Assembly (NCBI GenBank): GCA_963840565.1
Contig: CAWIZH010000006.1
Coordinates: 124,001 to 188,000, forward strand
DNA length: 64,000 nt
Source of the DNA: VRUE01 sp963840565
Lineage (GTDB): Bacteria > Actinomycetota > Thermoleophilia > Solirubrobacterales > 70-9
Reading direction: 5' to 3'
Made by a program: the position numbers and the translations under genes. The stretch's first letter is position 1; each line of letters opens with the position of its first letter. Positions 52,437 through 60,639 of the stretch are shown piece by piece. The notes below the pieces were generated by a model that saw nothing but the letters and a program-made list of their open reading frames with translations, did no database searches and was not told the origin of the DNA.

Positions 52437-53207
52437 GTGATGACAGACACACGAGCCAAGCCGACGGCGCCCGCGGGCGAGGAAGAGGCGACGCTGACGG
52501 TCGAGCAGCTCGCCTACGAGACCGGGATGTCTGTGCGCAACATCCGCAACCACCAGTCGCGCGGCCTGCTGCCGCCGCCCGAGGTGCGGGCGCGGATCGG
52601 CTACTACGGGTCCCAGCACGTCGCCCGCCTGCGCCTGATCCAGGAGATGCAGGGGGAGGGCTTCAAGCTCAGCGCGATCTCACGGCTGATCGGCGAGCAC
52701 GGCGCCGACGCCGACCGCTTCGTCGGCCTGCGCCAGGCGGTGACCGCGCCCTTTGCGACCGAGGCGCCCGAGGTGCTCAGCCGCGAGGAGCTGGCCGAGC
52801 GCTTCCACGTCGACGACGAGCGCCTGCTCGCCAAGGCGCAGAAGCTCGGCCTCCTGATCGACCTCGGCGACGAGCGCTACGAAGCGCCCAGCCCGGCGCT
52901 GCTGCGCGCGGCCGAAGACGTGCTGAAGATGGGCATCGACCTCTCGGCCGCCCTCGCGGCGATCGAGAAGCTCAACCGCAACTCCCAATCCTCCGCCCGC
53001 ACCTTCGTCAACCTCTTCGTCGAGGAACTCTGGAAGCCCTTCGACGAAGCCGGCCGCCCCGACGAGGGCTGGGCCGAGATCATCGAGTCGATAGAACGCC
53101 TCCGCCCCCTGGCGGTAGAGGCCCTCAACGCGACCTTCCGCCTCACCCTGACCACCGAAGTAGAGAAGGCCTTCGGCGAAGTCCTCGAACGGCGTAAGAA
53201 GAAGTGA
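52437..53207 (+). CDS. MerR-family regulator with long effector domain
   Basis: 256 residues. N-terminal MerR helix-turn-helix: TVEQLAYETGMSVRNIRNHQSRGLLPPPE and the RIGYYGSQHVARLRLIQEMQGEGFKL continuation (both partly quoted). The remaining 170 residues are helical with no cysteine-based metal site. GTG at 52437 or ATG at 52440. Likely controls the divergent membrane protein and itself. Confidence 0.88.
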   Translation: MMTDTRAKPTAPAGEEEATLTVEQLAYETGMSVRNIRNHQSRGLLPPPEVRARIGYYGSQHVARLRLIQEMQGEGFKLSAISRLIGEHGADADRFVGLRQAVTAPFATEAPEVLSREELAERFHVDDERLLAKAQKLGLLIDLGDERYEAPSPALLRAAEDVLKMGIDLSAALAAIEKLNRNSQSSARTFVNLFVEELWKPFDEAGRPDEGWAEIIESIERLRPLAVEALNATFRLTLTTEVEKAFGEVLERRKKK

Positions 53208-53214
53208 CCCGGAG

Positions 53215-54273
53215 TCAGAAAGCGCTGCTAAGCCGACGCCACTCCTTGCGGCCTCGACCGGGCGATTCAACGAAGCCGGCATCGCGGAGCTTTCGTAGCT
53301 CCGAACGTATGTGATCGGAGCTGATGTCAGGAAGGGCCTGATGGACGTCGTCGAAGGTGAAGACGTCGGAGGCGCGAGACCGCACGAACAACTTGATGCG
53401 CATGGCCTTTGATCCACGGCCACTCATCAGCTCGCCCCCCCTGGCCTCGAATTCCTCGTAGGCGGCATTGAGAATGCCGAGGAAATAGTTGAGCCACGGC
53501 CAGATGTCGTGCTTGCCTTCGTCCCAACCCGCGGTCGATTTCTCAAGGCTCTCGTAGTAGGTCTCCTTGCTTTCCTCCACCAGCTTCTCGAGGCTGATGA
53601 AGCGGCCGACCTCGTGGCCACATTGGTAGAGGAGGAGCAAAGTCAACAGGCGTGAGAGCCGGCCGTTCCCATCGTTGAACGGATGGATCATCAGGAAGTC
53701 GAAGATGTAGCTGCCCGCCAAGAGCAGGGGGGAGTGCCCTCCGTTCTTGAGCGCTTCTCGAAATCGCTCATGCAGCTCGTCCATGGCGCTCGGTGTCTCG
53801 AATGGACTGACACCCTCGAAAACGACCGTGAGCTTGTTTCCCTGCCCGTCGAAGCGCGCAACCTCGTTTTGAGAGCTCTTGAAACTGCCTCCGGGAATAG
53901 GCGTGAACGCATAGATGTCGCGGTGGAACTGTCGGACGACTGACGGCGTGAACGGAATGTCGGTGGCGCTCGAATGAATCGTCGAGAGCACTTTCCGATA
54001 CCCGGTGACCTCCTCCTCCGAGCGGGTTTGGGGCGCCGTCTTGTCCTGCACCAGTTCGGTAACCCTCCCGGGGGCGACCGTGATGTTCTCGATCGCGTTC
54101 GACGAGGCGCTGCTCTGGATCAGCGCGACCTCCATCAGTCCCTTGAGCACCTGGGGATTTTGTTGGCGGAATGCAGCCTCGCGCCCTCTCCCGGCGCCGG
54201 CCTCGGCCAGCGCTGCGGCGGAGCGTGCCGGCACAAGCCCCAGGTGTCGTTCCAGATCGCGAAAAGTCTGCAT
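53215..54273 (-). CDS. Fic-domain protein (class II, C-terminal winged helix)
   Basis: 352 residues. N-terminal inhibitory motif SSNAIEN precedes the Fic fold. Catalytic motif HPFNDGNGRLSR is intact, so AMP transfer is expected once the inhibitory helix moves. The last 60 residues form a winged helix (FTFDDVHQALPDISSDHIRSELRKL, partly quoted). ATG at 54273 lies next to a 12-bp dyad; no ribosome-binding site is clear, so it may be leaderless. Confidence 0.92.
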   Translation of the reverse strand: MQTFRDLERHLGLVPARSAAALAEAGAGRGREAAFRQQNPQVLKGLMEVALIQSSASSNAIENITVAPGRVTELVQDKTAPQTRSEEEVTGYRKVLSTIHSSATDIPFTPSVVRQFHRDIYAFTPIPGGSFKSSQNEVARFDGQGNKLTVVFEGVSPFETPSAMDELHERFREALKNGGHSPLLLAGSYIFDFLMIHPFNDGNGRLSRLLTLLLLYQCGHEVGRFISLEKLVEESKETYYESLEKSTAGWDEGKHDIWPWLNYFLGILNAAYEEFEARGGELMSGRGSKAMRIKLFVRSRASDVFTFDDVHQALPDISSDHIRSELRKLRDAGFVESPGRGRKEWRRLSSAF

Positions 54274-54274
54274 G

Positions 54275-54312
54275 CTAAATAGGTATCTTACACACCCAAA
54301 ATACCCATTTAG
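54275..54312. promoter_or_regulatory. 12-bp dyad next to the fic start
   Basis: CTAAATAGGTAT (54275-54286) and ATACCCATTTAG (54301-54312) are inverted with one mismatch and a 14-base spacer. The arms end at the fic start codon. Strong candidate operator, possibly bound by the Fic protein's own winged helix. Confidence 0.65.
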
Positions 54313-54453
54313 AGCTTCATAGCCCCTATCTTGACTTCGCCGAAAGCCCGACGCACATGCCGCAAGGCAATTAGAGTGATCTTGGCGAGCAGCCCAAGGC
54401 TGCCGGCTCAAATGAAACCGAGCCGCCCTGCCTTCAAAAAAAGGAGATTCCAC
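54313..54453. other. Intergenic region between fic and DUF7144-like gene
   Basis: No gene or long dyad seen. It carries the AAGGAG ribosome-binding site for the next gene at its end. Confidence 0.5.
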
Positions 54454-54861
54454 ATGGAGGCTGGTCAGAGTTCAAGGCCACCTGTCGGAGGACAGCGGTC
54501 CACCTGGATCGCATTCGCAGGAGTGATGATGGTGATCCTCGGTTCCCTCGATGCACTCTGGGGGCTGGCGGCGATCCTCAACAACGAAGTGGTCGTGGTC
54601 GGCGGTCACGGCGCACTGATCTTCGACCTCACGACTTGGGGCTGGGTCCAGCTGATCCTCGGTGCCCTCGTCGGGCTTACCGGCATCGGCCTGATCACCG
54701 GCAATGCAGTGGCGCGGGTCCTGGGAATTTCCCTCTTGGCGATAAACGCCATCCTGCAGATCGTCTGGTTCTCGGCAGCGCCGCTGTGGGCGTTCCTGAT
54801 GATCATCCTCGACGTCGTGATCATCTACCAGCTGATGGTCAACTGGTCCGAGGAGGTGTGA
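54454..54861 (+). CDS. Small membrane protein, DUF7144-like
   Basis: 135 residues with four helices. The pattern WIAFAGVMMVILGSLDALWGL..TTWGWVQLILGALVGLTGIGL (partly quoted) is common in actinobacterial DUF7144-type proteins. It has a strong AAAAAAGGAGATTCCAC leader. Function unknown. Confidence 0.8.
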   Translation: MEAGQSSRPPVGGQRSTWIAFAGVMMVILGSLDALWGLAAILNNEVVVVGGHGALIFDLTTWGWVQLILGALVGLTGIGLITGNAVARVLGISLLAINAILQIVWFSAAPLWAFLMIILDVVIIYQLMVNWSEEV

Positions 54862-55021
54862 CGAGAGCTCGACCGGGCAAAAGTCGAAGTTGCTTGCCTG
54901 AGCGCGGCTTCTTCGATCCCTCTCAGATGATGCGGTAGGTCACTTAGGCAGATTGCTGCAATCGGCTTTTGCCCATCTGGCGTAGCAGCTTTGGCGCATT
55001 CCTTGGTTTGGTACTGACGAA
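54862..55021. other. Intergenic region before the tandem TetR gene
   Basis: 160 bases. No coding capacity or strong dyad recognised. Presumably holds the TetR promoter. Confidence 0.4.
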
Positions 55022-56383
55022 GTGTCACCAAGGAACCCATCGCGAGGCGCACGAACGCGGGGCGCTCGCTATCCGCCGCTGAAGCCAGGACCGGGGCTTT
55101 CGGCAAAGGAGGTAGCGGCGCATCAGCGCGGGCGGCTGCATGAGGCGATGATCGAGCTCGTTGCCGAGCACGGGTACAACGCCATCTCCGTGGAGAAGCT
55201 GGCCAACCGCGCGCGGGTCTCGAAGCGAGATTTCTACAAGCTCTTCGCCGGCAAGGAGGAGTGCTTCCTCGCCGCCTACGACATCATCGTCAGCGACTCG
55301 GTGCGTGGGATCATCGCCGCCGCGGAGGGCGAGGAGGAGTGGCGCGAGCGGCTTCGGCTCGGGTTTCTCGCCTTCGCCGATCAGATCACCGGCAGCCCGG
55401 GGAAGGCGCGGTTGGCCCTGGTCGACGCCTTCACCGCCGGCACCGCGGCGGTTGAACGGATGCAGCGCACGAACCTGCTCTTCGAGGCGCTGATGGCGAA
55501 GAGCCTCGCTCTCGCCGACGACGCCCCTCGCCTGCCGCCGCTGGTGGTGAAAGGCATCATCGCCGGTGGCAGCCGGTTGGCTCGGGCGCGGCTGCTCTCC
55601 GGCCACCCGCGGCAGCTGGCGCTCGACGGGGACGAGCTGCTGCAGTGGGCGCTCTCTCTCTGTGACGACGACGCCGTCCGCCTGCGGGGCCTCGGGACCG
55701 CGGGGGTGCCGCCGTTACCCGAGGCCGCTCTCCTCATGCCGCTGGAGGACGAGCGCGCGCTGATCCTCGCGGCCACGGCGAAGCTGGCGAGCAAGGAGGG
55801 GTACGCGACGCTGACGGTGCCGCGGGTGCGCGCCGCCGCCGGTGTCTCCAGGCGCAGCTTCGACACCCACTTCGAGGGCGTGGCGGACTGCTTCCTGGCG
55901 ACGCTCGAGACGCTCAGCGACCGCACCCTCGCCGCGGCAGCGCCCGTCTACCTCACCGCCGACGACTGGGCGAGCGGTGTCCACCGAATGATTGCCGGCC
56001 TCTGCCGGCGCCTCGCGTGCGACCCCACCTTCACCGGCCTCGCCTTCCTCGAGGTCTTCTCGCCGGGGCCCGAGGCGATCCAATGGCGCAGCGAGATGAT
56101 CGCCACGCTGGCGAGGAGGCTTCGGCAGGGAGCGCCGCCGGACCGACGGCCGAGCGAGTTCGCGGCGGAAGCGTCGATCGGGGCGATGTGGGGCGTGATC
56201 CACCACTTCGTCGCCACCGGGCGCGGCATGCAGCTACCGGTCGCGGCGCCGGCGCTTTCCTACCTTGCGCTTGCCCCGGCGCTCGGAGGGGCGGCGGCGG
56301 CCGACGTAATCGTCGCCGAGGCCGGTGAGGGCAGCGGTGCCGCTGGCGCGCCGCGGCGGGCCCAGCGTGCGCTGGGCGCATAG
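55022..56383 (+). CDS. Regulator with two TetR domains in tandem
   Basis: 453 residues. The first TetR helix-turn-helix reads ISVEKLANRARVSKRDFYKLF with the following FAGKEECF; the second, near residue 265, reads LTVPRVRAAAGVSRRSFDTHF. Each is followed by a ligand-type helical region. One polypeptide may therefore replace a TetR dimer. GTG start at 55022. Targets unknown. Confidence 0.85.
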   Translation: MSPRNPSRGARTRGARYPPLKPGPGLSAKEVAAHQRGRLHEAMIELVAEHGYNAISVEKLANRARVSKRDFYKLFAGKEECFLAAYDIIVSDSVRGIIAAAEGEEEWRERLRLGFLAFADQITGSPGKARLALVDAFTAGTAAVERMQRTNLLFEALMAKSLALADDAPRLPPLVVKGIIAGGSRLARARLLSGHPRQLALDGDELLQWALSLCDDDAVRLRGLGTAGVPPLPEAALLMPLEDERALILAATAKLASKEGYATLTVPRVRAAAGVSRRSFDTHFEGVADCFLATLETLSDRTLAAAAPVYLTADDWASGVHRMIAGLCRRLACDPTFTGLAFLEVFSPGPEAIQWRSEMIATLARRLRQGAPPDRRPSEFAAEASIGAMWGVIHHFVATGRGMQLPVAAPALSYLALAPALGGAAAADVIVAEAGEGSGAAGAPRRAQRALGA

Positions 56384-56472
56384 ATAGGAACCACTTTTCC
56401 TGAGTGCTTGTGTGGCTCTGCGTGGAGCTGCATGCTCGGTATGCCGGGGCGGGGGGGTCGAGCAAGGGAGAG

Positions 56473-56512
56473 CGGGGGCCGGAGTCTGAAGGGATGCGGG
56501 GTCCGGCCCCCG
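56473..56512. terminator. GC-rich hairpin after the tandem TetR gene
   Basis: CGGGGGCCGGA and TCCGGCCCCCG, a perfect 11-bp stem with an 18-base loop, 90 bases past the TetR stop. No T-tract. Confidence 0.55.
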
Positions 56513-56540
56513 ACAACACCTCAAACAAGGAGATTGGGAA

Positions 56541-56687
56541 ATGGCGTACATGAAGATGCTCAGCCTGGCGGTCCTAGCCCGCGCCAAAGGAGTCTCTCCG
56601 ACTGGTGAAAAGCACTCGGCGAACGCGATCCTCGAGACCAAATCGGGACGGGCCGCGACGGCAAGGGAGGCGAAATGCCCGAGTTGA
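56541..56687 (+). CDS. Possible 48-residue leader ORF upstream of the aldo/keto reductase
   Basis: ATG at 56541 has a strong AAGGAG 8 bases upstream. The ORF (MAYMKMLSLAVLARAKG..) ends at 56687, 13 bases inside the reductase gene in another frame. It could be a coupled leader peptide or a decayed gene. No family recognised. Confidence 0.35.
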   Translation: MAYMKMLSLAVLARAKGVSPTGEKHSANAILETKSGRAATAREAKCPS

Positions 56688-57502
56688 CGATTCCCAGCAT
56701 CACTCTGCATGACGGCGTCGAGATTCCACAGCTGGGCCTTGGCGTCGTTCATGTGCCTCCGGAGGAGGCCCAGGGCGTCGTCGAGGACGCCCTCGATGTC
56801 GGCTACCGCCACATCGACACCGCCGCCTCCTACCGCAGCGAGGCCGCCGTCGGCGCCGCTCTGGCCGCCTCCGACCTGTCACGCGAGGAGGTGTTCGTCA
56901 CCACCAGGCTGTGGAACGCCGAGCAGGCGTACGACTCCACGCTCAAGGCCTTCGAGGCGACGCTTGGCCGCCTGGGCTTCGAGCAGGTCGACCTTTGCCT
57001 GATCCATTGGCCGGTGCTGAGCGAGAGTCGTTCCCTCAACACCTGGCGGGCCTCCGAACGAATCCTCGAGGAAGGGCGCGCGCGCACGATCGGCGTCTCG
57101 AATTGCCGGGTCGAGGACCTGGAACGGCTGGAGGCGGAAACCGACACGCGGCCGACGGTCCACCAGGTCGAGCTGCATTCGCGCCTGCAGCAGGTTGAGC
57201 TGCGCAGGTTGCATGCCGAGTACCGCATCGTCACCGGGGCCTGGAGCCCGCTTGCCCAGCGCGATTTGCTCGCCGCCGAGCAGATCGGCGAGATCGCCGT
57301 GCGTCACGATAAGTCGCCCGCCCAGACGATCCTGCGCTGGCACGTGCAGCTCGGCAACATCGCCATTCCCAAGTCGGTGACCGCGGAGCGGATTCGCGAG
57401 AACATCGAGATCTTCGACTTCGAGCTGAGCAAGGAGGAGATGGCGACGATCAGCGAGACGGACGCATCCGATGGAGCTGGCGTGACGCGGGCCGGCGGCT
57501 AG
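56675..57502 (+). CDS. Aldo/keto reductase with Lys-to-Arg change at the catalytic site
   Basis: 275 residues. NADPH-dependent carbonyl reductase fold with D48 and Y53 in IDTAASYRSE, H111 in IHWP and cofactor loop IPKSVTAERIRENIEIF. The usual catalytic Lys (TTKLWN) is Arg 78 (TTRLWN), which may slow or alter catalysis. Ends by a CTAG overlap with the SulP gene. Confidence 0.9.
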   Translation: MPELTIPSITLHDGVEIPQLGLGVVHVPPEEAQGVVEDALDVGYRHIDTAASYRSEAAVGAALAASDLSREEVFVTTRLWNAEQAYDSTLKAFEATLGRLGFEQVDLCLIHWPVLSESRSLNTWRASERILEEGRARTIGVSNCRVEDLERLEAETDTRPTVHQVELHSRLQQVELRRLHAEYRIVTGAWSPLAQRDLLAAEQIGEIAVRHDKSPAQTILRWHVQLGNIAIPKSVTAERIRENIEIFDFELSKEEMATISETDASDGAGVTRAGG

Positions 57503-59232
57503 CCGCTTCCAGCGTCGCCCTCCAATCGAATCGCGGCAACGGCCGCCTCGATCGAGGGGTAGAAGTGATCTTTGTCGAGGGTGTTCATCAGCCCGTAGCG
57601 CAGGGTCAGCTCCTTGAGGCGATCGCGCAGCTCGACGAAGGCGAGGTGTATCCCGGATGCGTTCAGCTCGCGGTCGAGCTGCTCGAGCATCTCCGCCGCG
57701 GTCACGTCAACGTCGGTGATCGCCTCGCACTGGAGGACGATCCAATCGGGCTCGCGCTCGCGCGCCAGCCGCCTGATCTCGTCGCGGAACCTGCCCGAGT
57801 TGGCGAAGAACAGCGGCGCCTCCCAGCGGTAGACGACAACACCCTGAATCTCGCCAGCGTCGGGGTAGGCGGTGACGTCGTGCCATCCCTCCAGGCTCTC
57901 GGGGCGCCCCAAAACCGCTCCGTGTGGCCACCAGTTGCGACGGAAGAAGAGGATGATCGCCAGCAGGACCGCGACCACGATTCCCTGCAGGACACCGAGC
58001 AGCACGACCCCGGCGGTGGCCACCAGGGACACGCCGAGCGCGCTTCTGCGCATCTCGTAGTAGCGGCGCAGCAGGGGCAGGTTCATCAGCGATATCGCGG
58101 CGGCGATCACCACCGCCGCGAGCGCCGCCTGCGGCAGGTCGGCGAGCAGCGAGTTGAGGAAGAGCAGGAGAGCCGCGACTAGCCCGGCCCCGACCAGCCC
58201 GGCCAGCTGGGTCTTCGCCCCCGACTGCTCGGCGACCGCGGTCCTCGAGCCGCTGGTCGAGACTGCGAACCCTTGAAAGAAGCCGGCCGCCACGTTGGCA
58301 GCGCCGACGCCGATCATCTCCTGGTCGGGCTTGACCTCATCGCCGCGTCGGGCCGCGAAGCTGGTCGCGGTCGCGATCGTGTCGGTCAGCGAGACCAGGG
58401 TGATGCCGAGCGCCGCCAGCAGCAGCGCCGGGACGTCGCCGGCGTTCGTCCAGGGAAGTCCGGGGGTGGGCACTCCCTGGGGCAGGGACCCGACCGTGGC
58501 GACTCCGTGGTCCGCCAGGCCGAAGGCCGCAGAGACGACGGTGGCCACCACGACTGCGACGAGGATCGCCGGCAAGCGTTTGGTGAGGAGCGGGAGCACG
58601 AGCAAGATGCCGAGGACCGCGAGCCCGAGCACGAGCGTGGCGGCGTGCGTCTGGCCGAGGCCTTCGACGAACGCCTTGACCTCGCTGAGAAACGAGTCGG
58701 CGTCGGTCGAGAAGCCGAACAGCTTCGGCAGCTGCCCGACGACGATCGTGATCCCGAGGCCATTCATGTAGCCGACCTGCACCTCTTTGGAGAGCAGGTC
58801 GGCGACGAACCCGAGCTTGCCGAGGCCGAGGCCGATCTCGATCAGGCCGACGAAGATCGCGAGCATCCCCGCCAGGACGATCGCCGACCCCGGGTCTCCC
58901 GTGACCAGCAGGGGCGTGATCGAAGCGAGGATCAGGGGCGAGATCGAGGAATCGGGGCCGAGCACCAGGACCCGCGAAGGCCCGAAGAGGGCGTAGCCGA
59001 CCAGGCAGGCGATCGTCGTGTAGAGACCCGTCACCGCCGGCAGGCCGGCAAGCTCTGCGTAGGCCATTCCCTGCGGCACCAGGATCGCGGCCAGCACGAC
59101 TCCCGCCACCAGATCGGGTCGAGCGGATTGGCCGGGGTACTGTTGGATGAGCTTGATCCCCGGCACCCAGCGGTGCAGCCGGCCGGAGCGGTGGAGCTGC
59201 CTGCCTGAATCCACTGATCTGCTCCTCTGCAT
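57499..59232 (-). CDS. SulP-family anion transporter with STAS domain
   Basis: 577 residues. N-terminal SulP motif LVAGVVLAAILVPQGMAYAELAGL (partly quoted) and about 11-14 helices, including FAVSTSGSRTAVAEQSGAKTQ. The C-terminal STAS domain (about 450-560) reads ..VLQCEAITDVDVTAAEMLEQL. Likely moves sulfate, bicarbonate or a dicarboxylate. ATG at 59232 chosen over a longer reading. Confidence 0.93.
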   Translation of the reverse strand: MQRSRSVDSGRQLHRSGRLHRWVPGIKLIQQYPGQSARPDLVAGVVLAAILVPQGMAYAELAGLPAVTGLYTTIACLVGYALFGPSRVLVLGPDSSISPLILASITPLLVTGDPGSAIVLAGMLAIFVGLIEIGLGLGKLGFVADLLSKEVQVGYMNGLGITIVVGQLPKLFGFSTDADSFLSEVKAFVEGLGQTHAATLVLGLAVLGILLVLPLLTKRLPAILVAVVVATVVSAAFGLADHGVATVGSLPQGVPTPGLPWTNAGDVPALLLAALGITLVSLTDTIATATSFAARRGDEVKPDQEMIGVGAANVAAGFFQGFAVSTSGSRTAVAEQSGAKTQLAGLVGAGLVAALLLFLNSLLADLPQAALAAVVIAAAISLMNLPLLRRYYEMRRSALGVSLVATAGVVLLGVLQGIVVAVLLAIILFFRRNWWPHGAVLGRPESLEGWHDVTAYPDAGEIQGVVVYRWEAPLFFANSGRFRDEIRRLAREREPDWIVLQCEAITDVDVTAAEMLEQLDRELNASGIHLAFVELRDRLKELTLRYGLMNTLDKDHFYPSIEAAVAAIRLEGDAGSG

Positions 59233-59310
59233 GTTTATCCCAGCTCGATCGTGCCCCCGAACGAGGGAGCGATCATGCAGCATCTTCTACAAGAGCTGGA
59301 ACGACCCCGA

Positions 59311-59691
59311 TTATTCGCCTTGGCGGCGCTGTCGGCGGGCGCTGAGCCGTTCTCTGGCTGAGGGGGATTCGGTTTTCTGGGCGATGTACTGCTGGGCGAC
59401 CGAGGCCAGCAGTGCGACGAACACGCCGATGCCGGTGAGGATGTAGAAGATCGTGAAGATCTGTGCACCAGGCGTGGTCGGGGTGAAGTCGCCGAACCCG
59501 ACGGTGGTCAGGGTGACGACCGAGAAGTAGAGGGACTGGATGATGGTCCAGTCTTCGACCCGCCAGTAGAAGATCGTGCCGGAGACGATCAGGGCACCGG
59601 CGACGACAGGCAACGCTTTGGTCTCGGGATCGCGCCAGACGGCGAGCACCGCTCGCGAGAGCTTGTGAAATGCGAGGACTAGCGGGAGCAC
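59311..59691 (-). CDS. Two-helix potassium channel
   Basis: 126 residues. The pore helix and selectivity filter read TLTTVGFGDFTP between hydrophobic helices, as in Ion_trans_2 channels. An additional N-terminal helix is likely. No regulatory RCK domain. Short basic C-terminus. Confidence 0.9.
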   Translation of the reverse strand: MLPLVLAFHKLSRAVLAVWRDPETKALPVVAGALIVSGTIFYWRVEDWTIIQSLYFSVVTLTTVGFGDFTPTTPGAQIFTIFYILTGIGVFVALLASVAQQYIAQKTESPSARERLSARRQRRQGE

Positions 59692-59723
59692 ATCAGCCTC
59701 CTAGGTCTGCGTTTCTGGGTCGC

Positions 59724-60219
59724 TCAGGCAAGGAACTCCACTACTCCCCGTCCGATCAGCGCCAGGCCCATAGCGAGCGCAACGATGAACAGAATGCGCT
59801 GTCCGTTGCGGTTCAGCGCCTCCTTCAGCCGCTCCATCGCCTTTGGGGTCCAGTCGGGCGCGAAGGTGTACGCAAGGAGGGGGATCTCCAGGATCGCCAG
59901 CATCACGAGGTTGAAGCCGATGACGCAGAGGACGGTCGCGGGTGTGCTCAGGTCTTCCTTCGAGATGTCTGTCAGGCCGGCGAGATAGGAGGCCCCCGGG
60001 AGGGTCAGCAGGGCGCCGACGACGAAGGTGTCCCGAGCCCTGCCTTTGCTCATCACTTCCTGCCAGCGCGGCGTCTTCTGCTCCTTTTCTGCCTTCTTTT
60101 CTTTGCGCCGCTCCGAGCGCTTGCCGCTTGGGGCTCGGCAGGAGAAGCATCAGCATCGTCGCCGTCAACAGCGTCGGGTTGAGGGCTGCCGTGAGGGAGA
60201 AGAGGAGGACCTGACCCAT
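59724..60219 (-). pseudogene. GAP/sulfolipid-addressing-like membrane protein, deleted and frameshifted
   Basis: The first 32 residues (MGQVLLFSLTAALNPTLLTATML..) match the start of SfLAP/GAP-type proteins. The frame then shifts into an Arg/Gln-rich shadow, while the proper C-terminal half (from KRSERRKEKKAEKEQK to RGVVEFLA) reads in another frame. About 60 residues of the middle helices appear missing. A short AAGCG direct repeat lies near the joint. Probably inactive. Confidence 0.75.
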
Positions 60220-60221
60220 CG

Positions 60222-60314
60222 CTAGCCCGCGTCGGCGTATTCCTTCTCAGCCTTCTCGAGTTCCCGCTTGAATTCGTCGCGGTCGACCTCGATTTCCTTC
60301 TCGGGGGTGCGTCT
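60222..60314 (-). pseudogene. Remnant or tiny ORF ending next to the GAP pseudogene
   Basis: In a frame offset from the receiver fragment the sequence reads VRRTPEKEIEVDRDEF and on to a stop, about 30 charged residues, two bases before the GAP ATG. It looks like the tail of a lost gene fused to the receiver remnant. No family recognised. Confidence 0.4.
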
Positions 60315-60537
60315 CACGCAGCCGCGCGGCGATCTGGATGCCGGCGTCATCCCCGTCCGGAGGCATGCGGATGTCGGTGAGGACGACGTCGGGCGGGTCC
60401 GCCTCGACCGCGGCCAGCAGCGAGGGCATGTCGGCGCAGCTCGCCAGCACCTCGATCTCCTCGTCGTTGCCGAGCAGTTGCTCGAGGCCCTCTCTGACGA
60501 TGTAGCTGTCCTCCGCCAGGGCGACTCGCAGGCTCAC
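60247..60537 (-). pseudogene. Truncated response regulator receiver domain
   Basis: 96 residues as read, of which the first 75 are a good receiver start: VALAEDSYIVREGL, phospho-Asp in VVLTDIRMPP, GIQIAARLRETHP. The receiver's second half and any output domain are missing; the frame then enters unrelated charged sequence. Consistent with a deletion that fused two genes. Confidence 0.75.
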
Positions 60538-60565
60538 CGCGCAAGCGTAACCGTGTCGGTTGCGG

Positions 60566-60595
60566 GCACATGCCTCCCCTTAGAGAGGCATGTGC
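60566..60595. repeat. 11-bp hairpin between receiver remnant and SHOCT protein gene
   Basis: GCACATGCCTC and GAGGCATGTGC with an 8-base loop, in the divergent gap upstream of both genes. Confidence 0.6.
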
Positions 60596-60639
60596 GCAGG
60601 CTGGCAGTCGTCCGGAGGGATTGAGAGCGTTGGGGGTGC

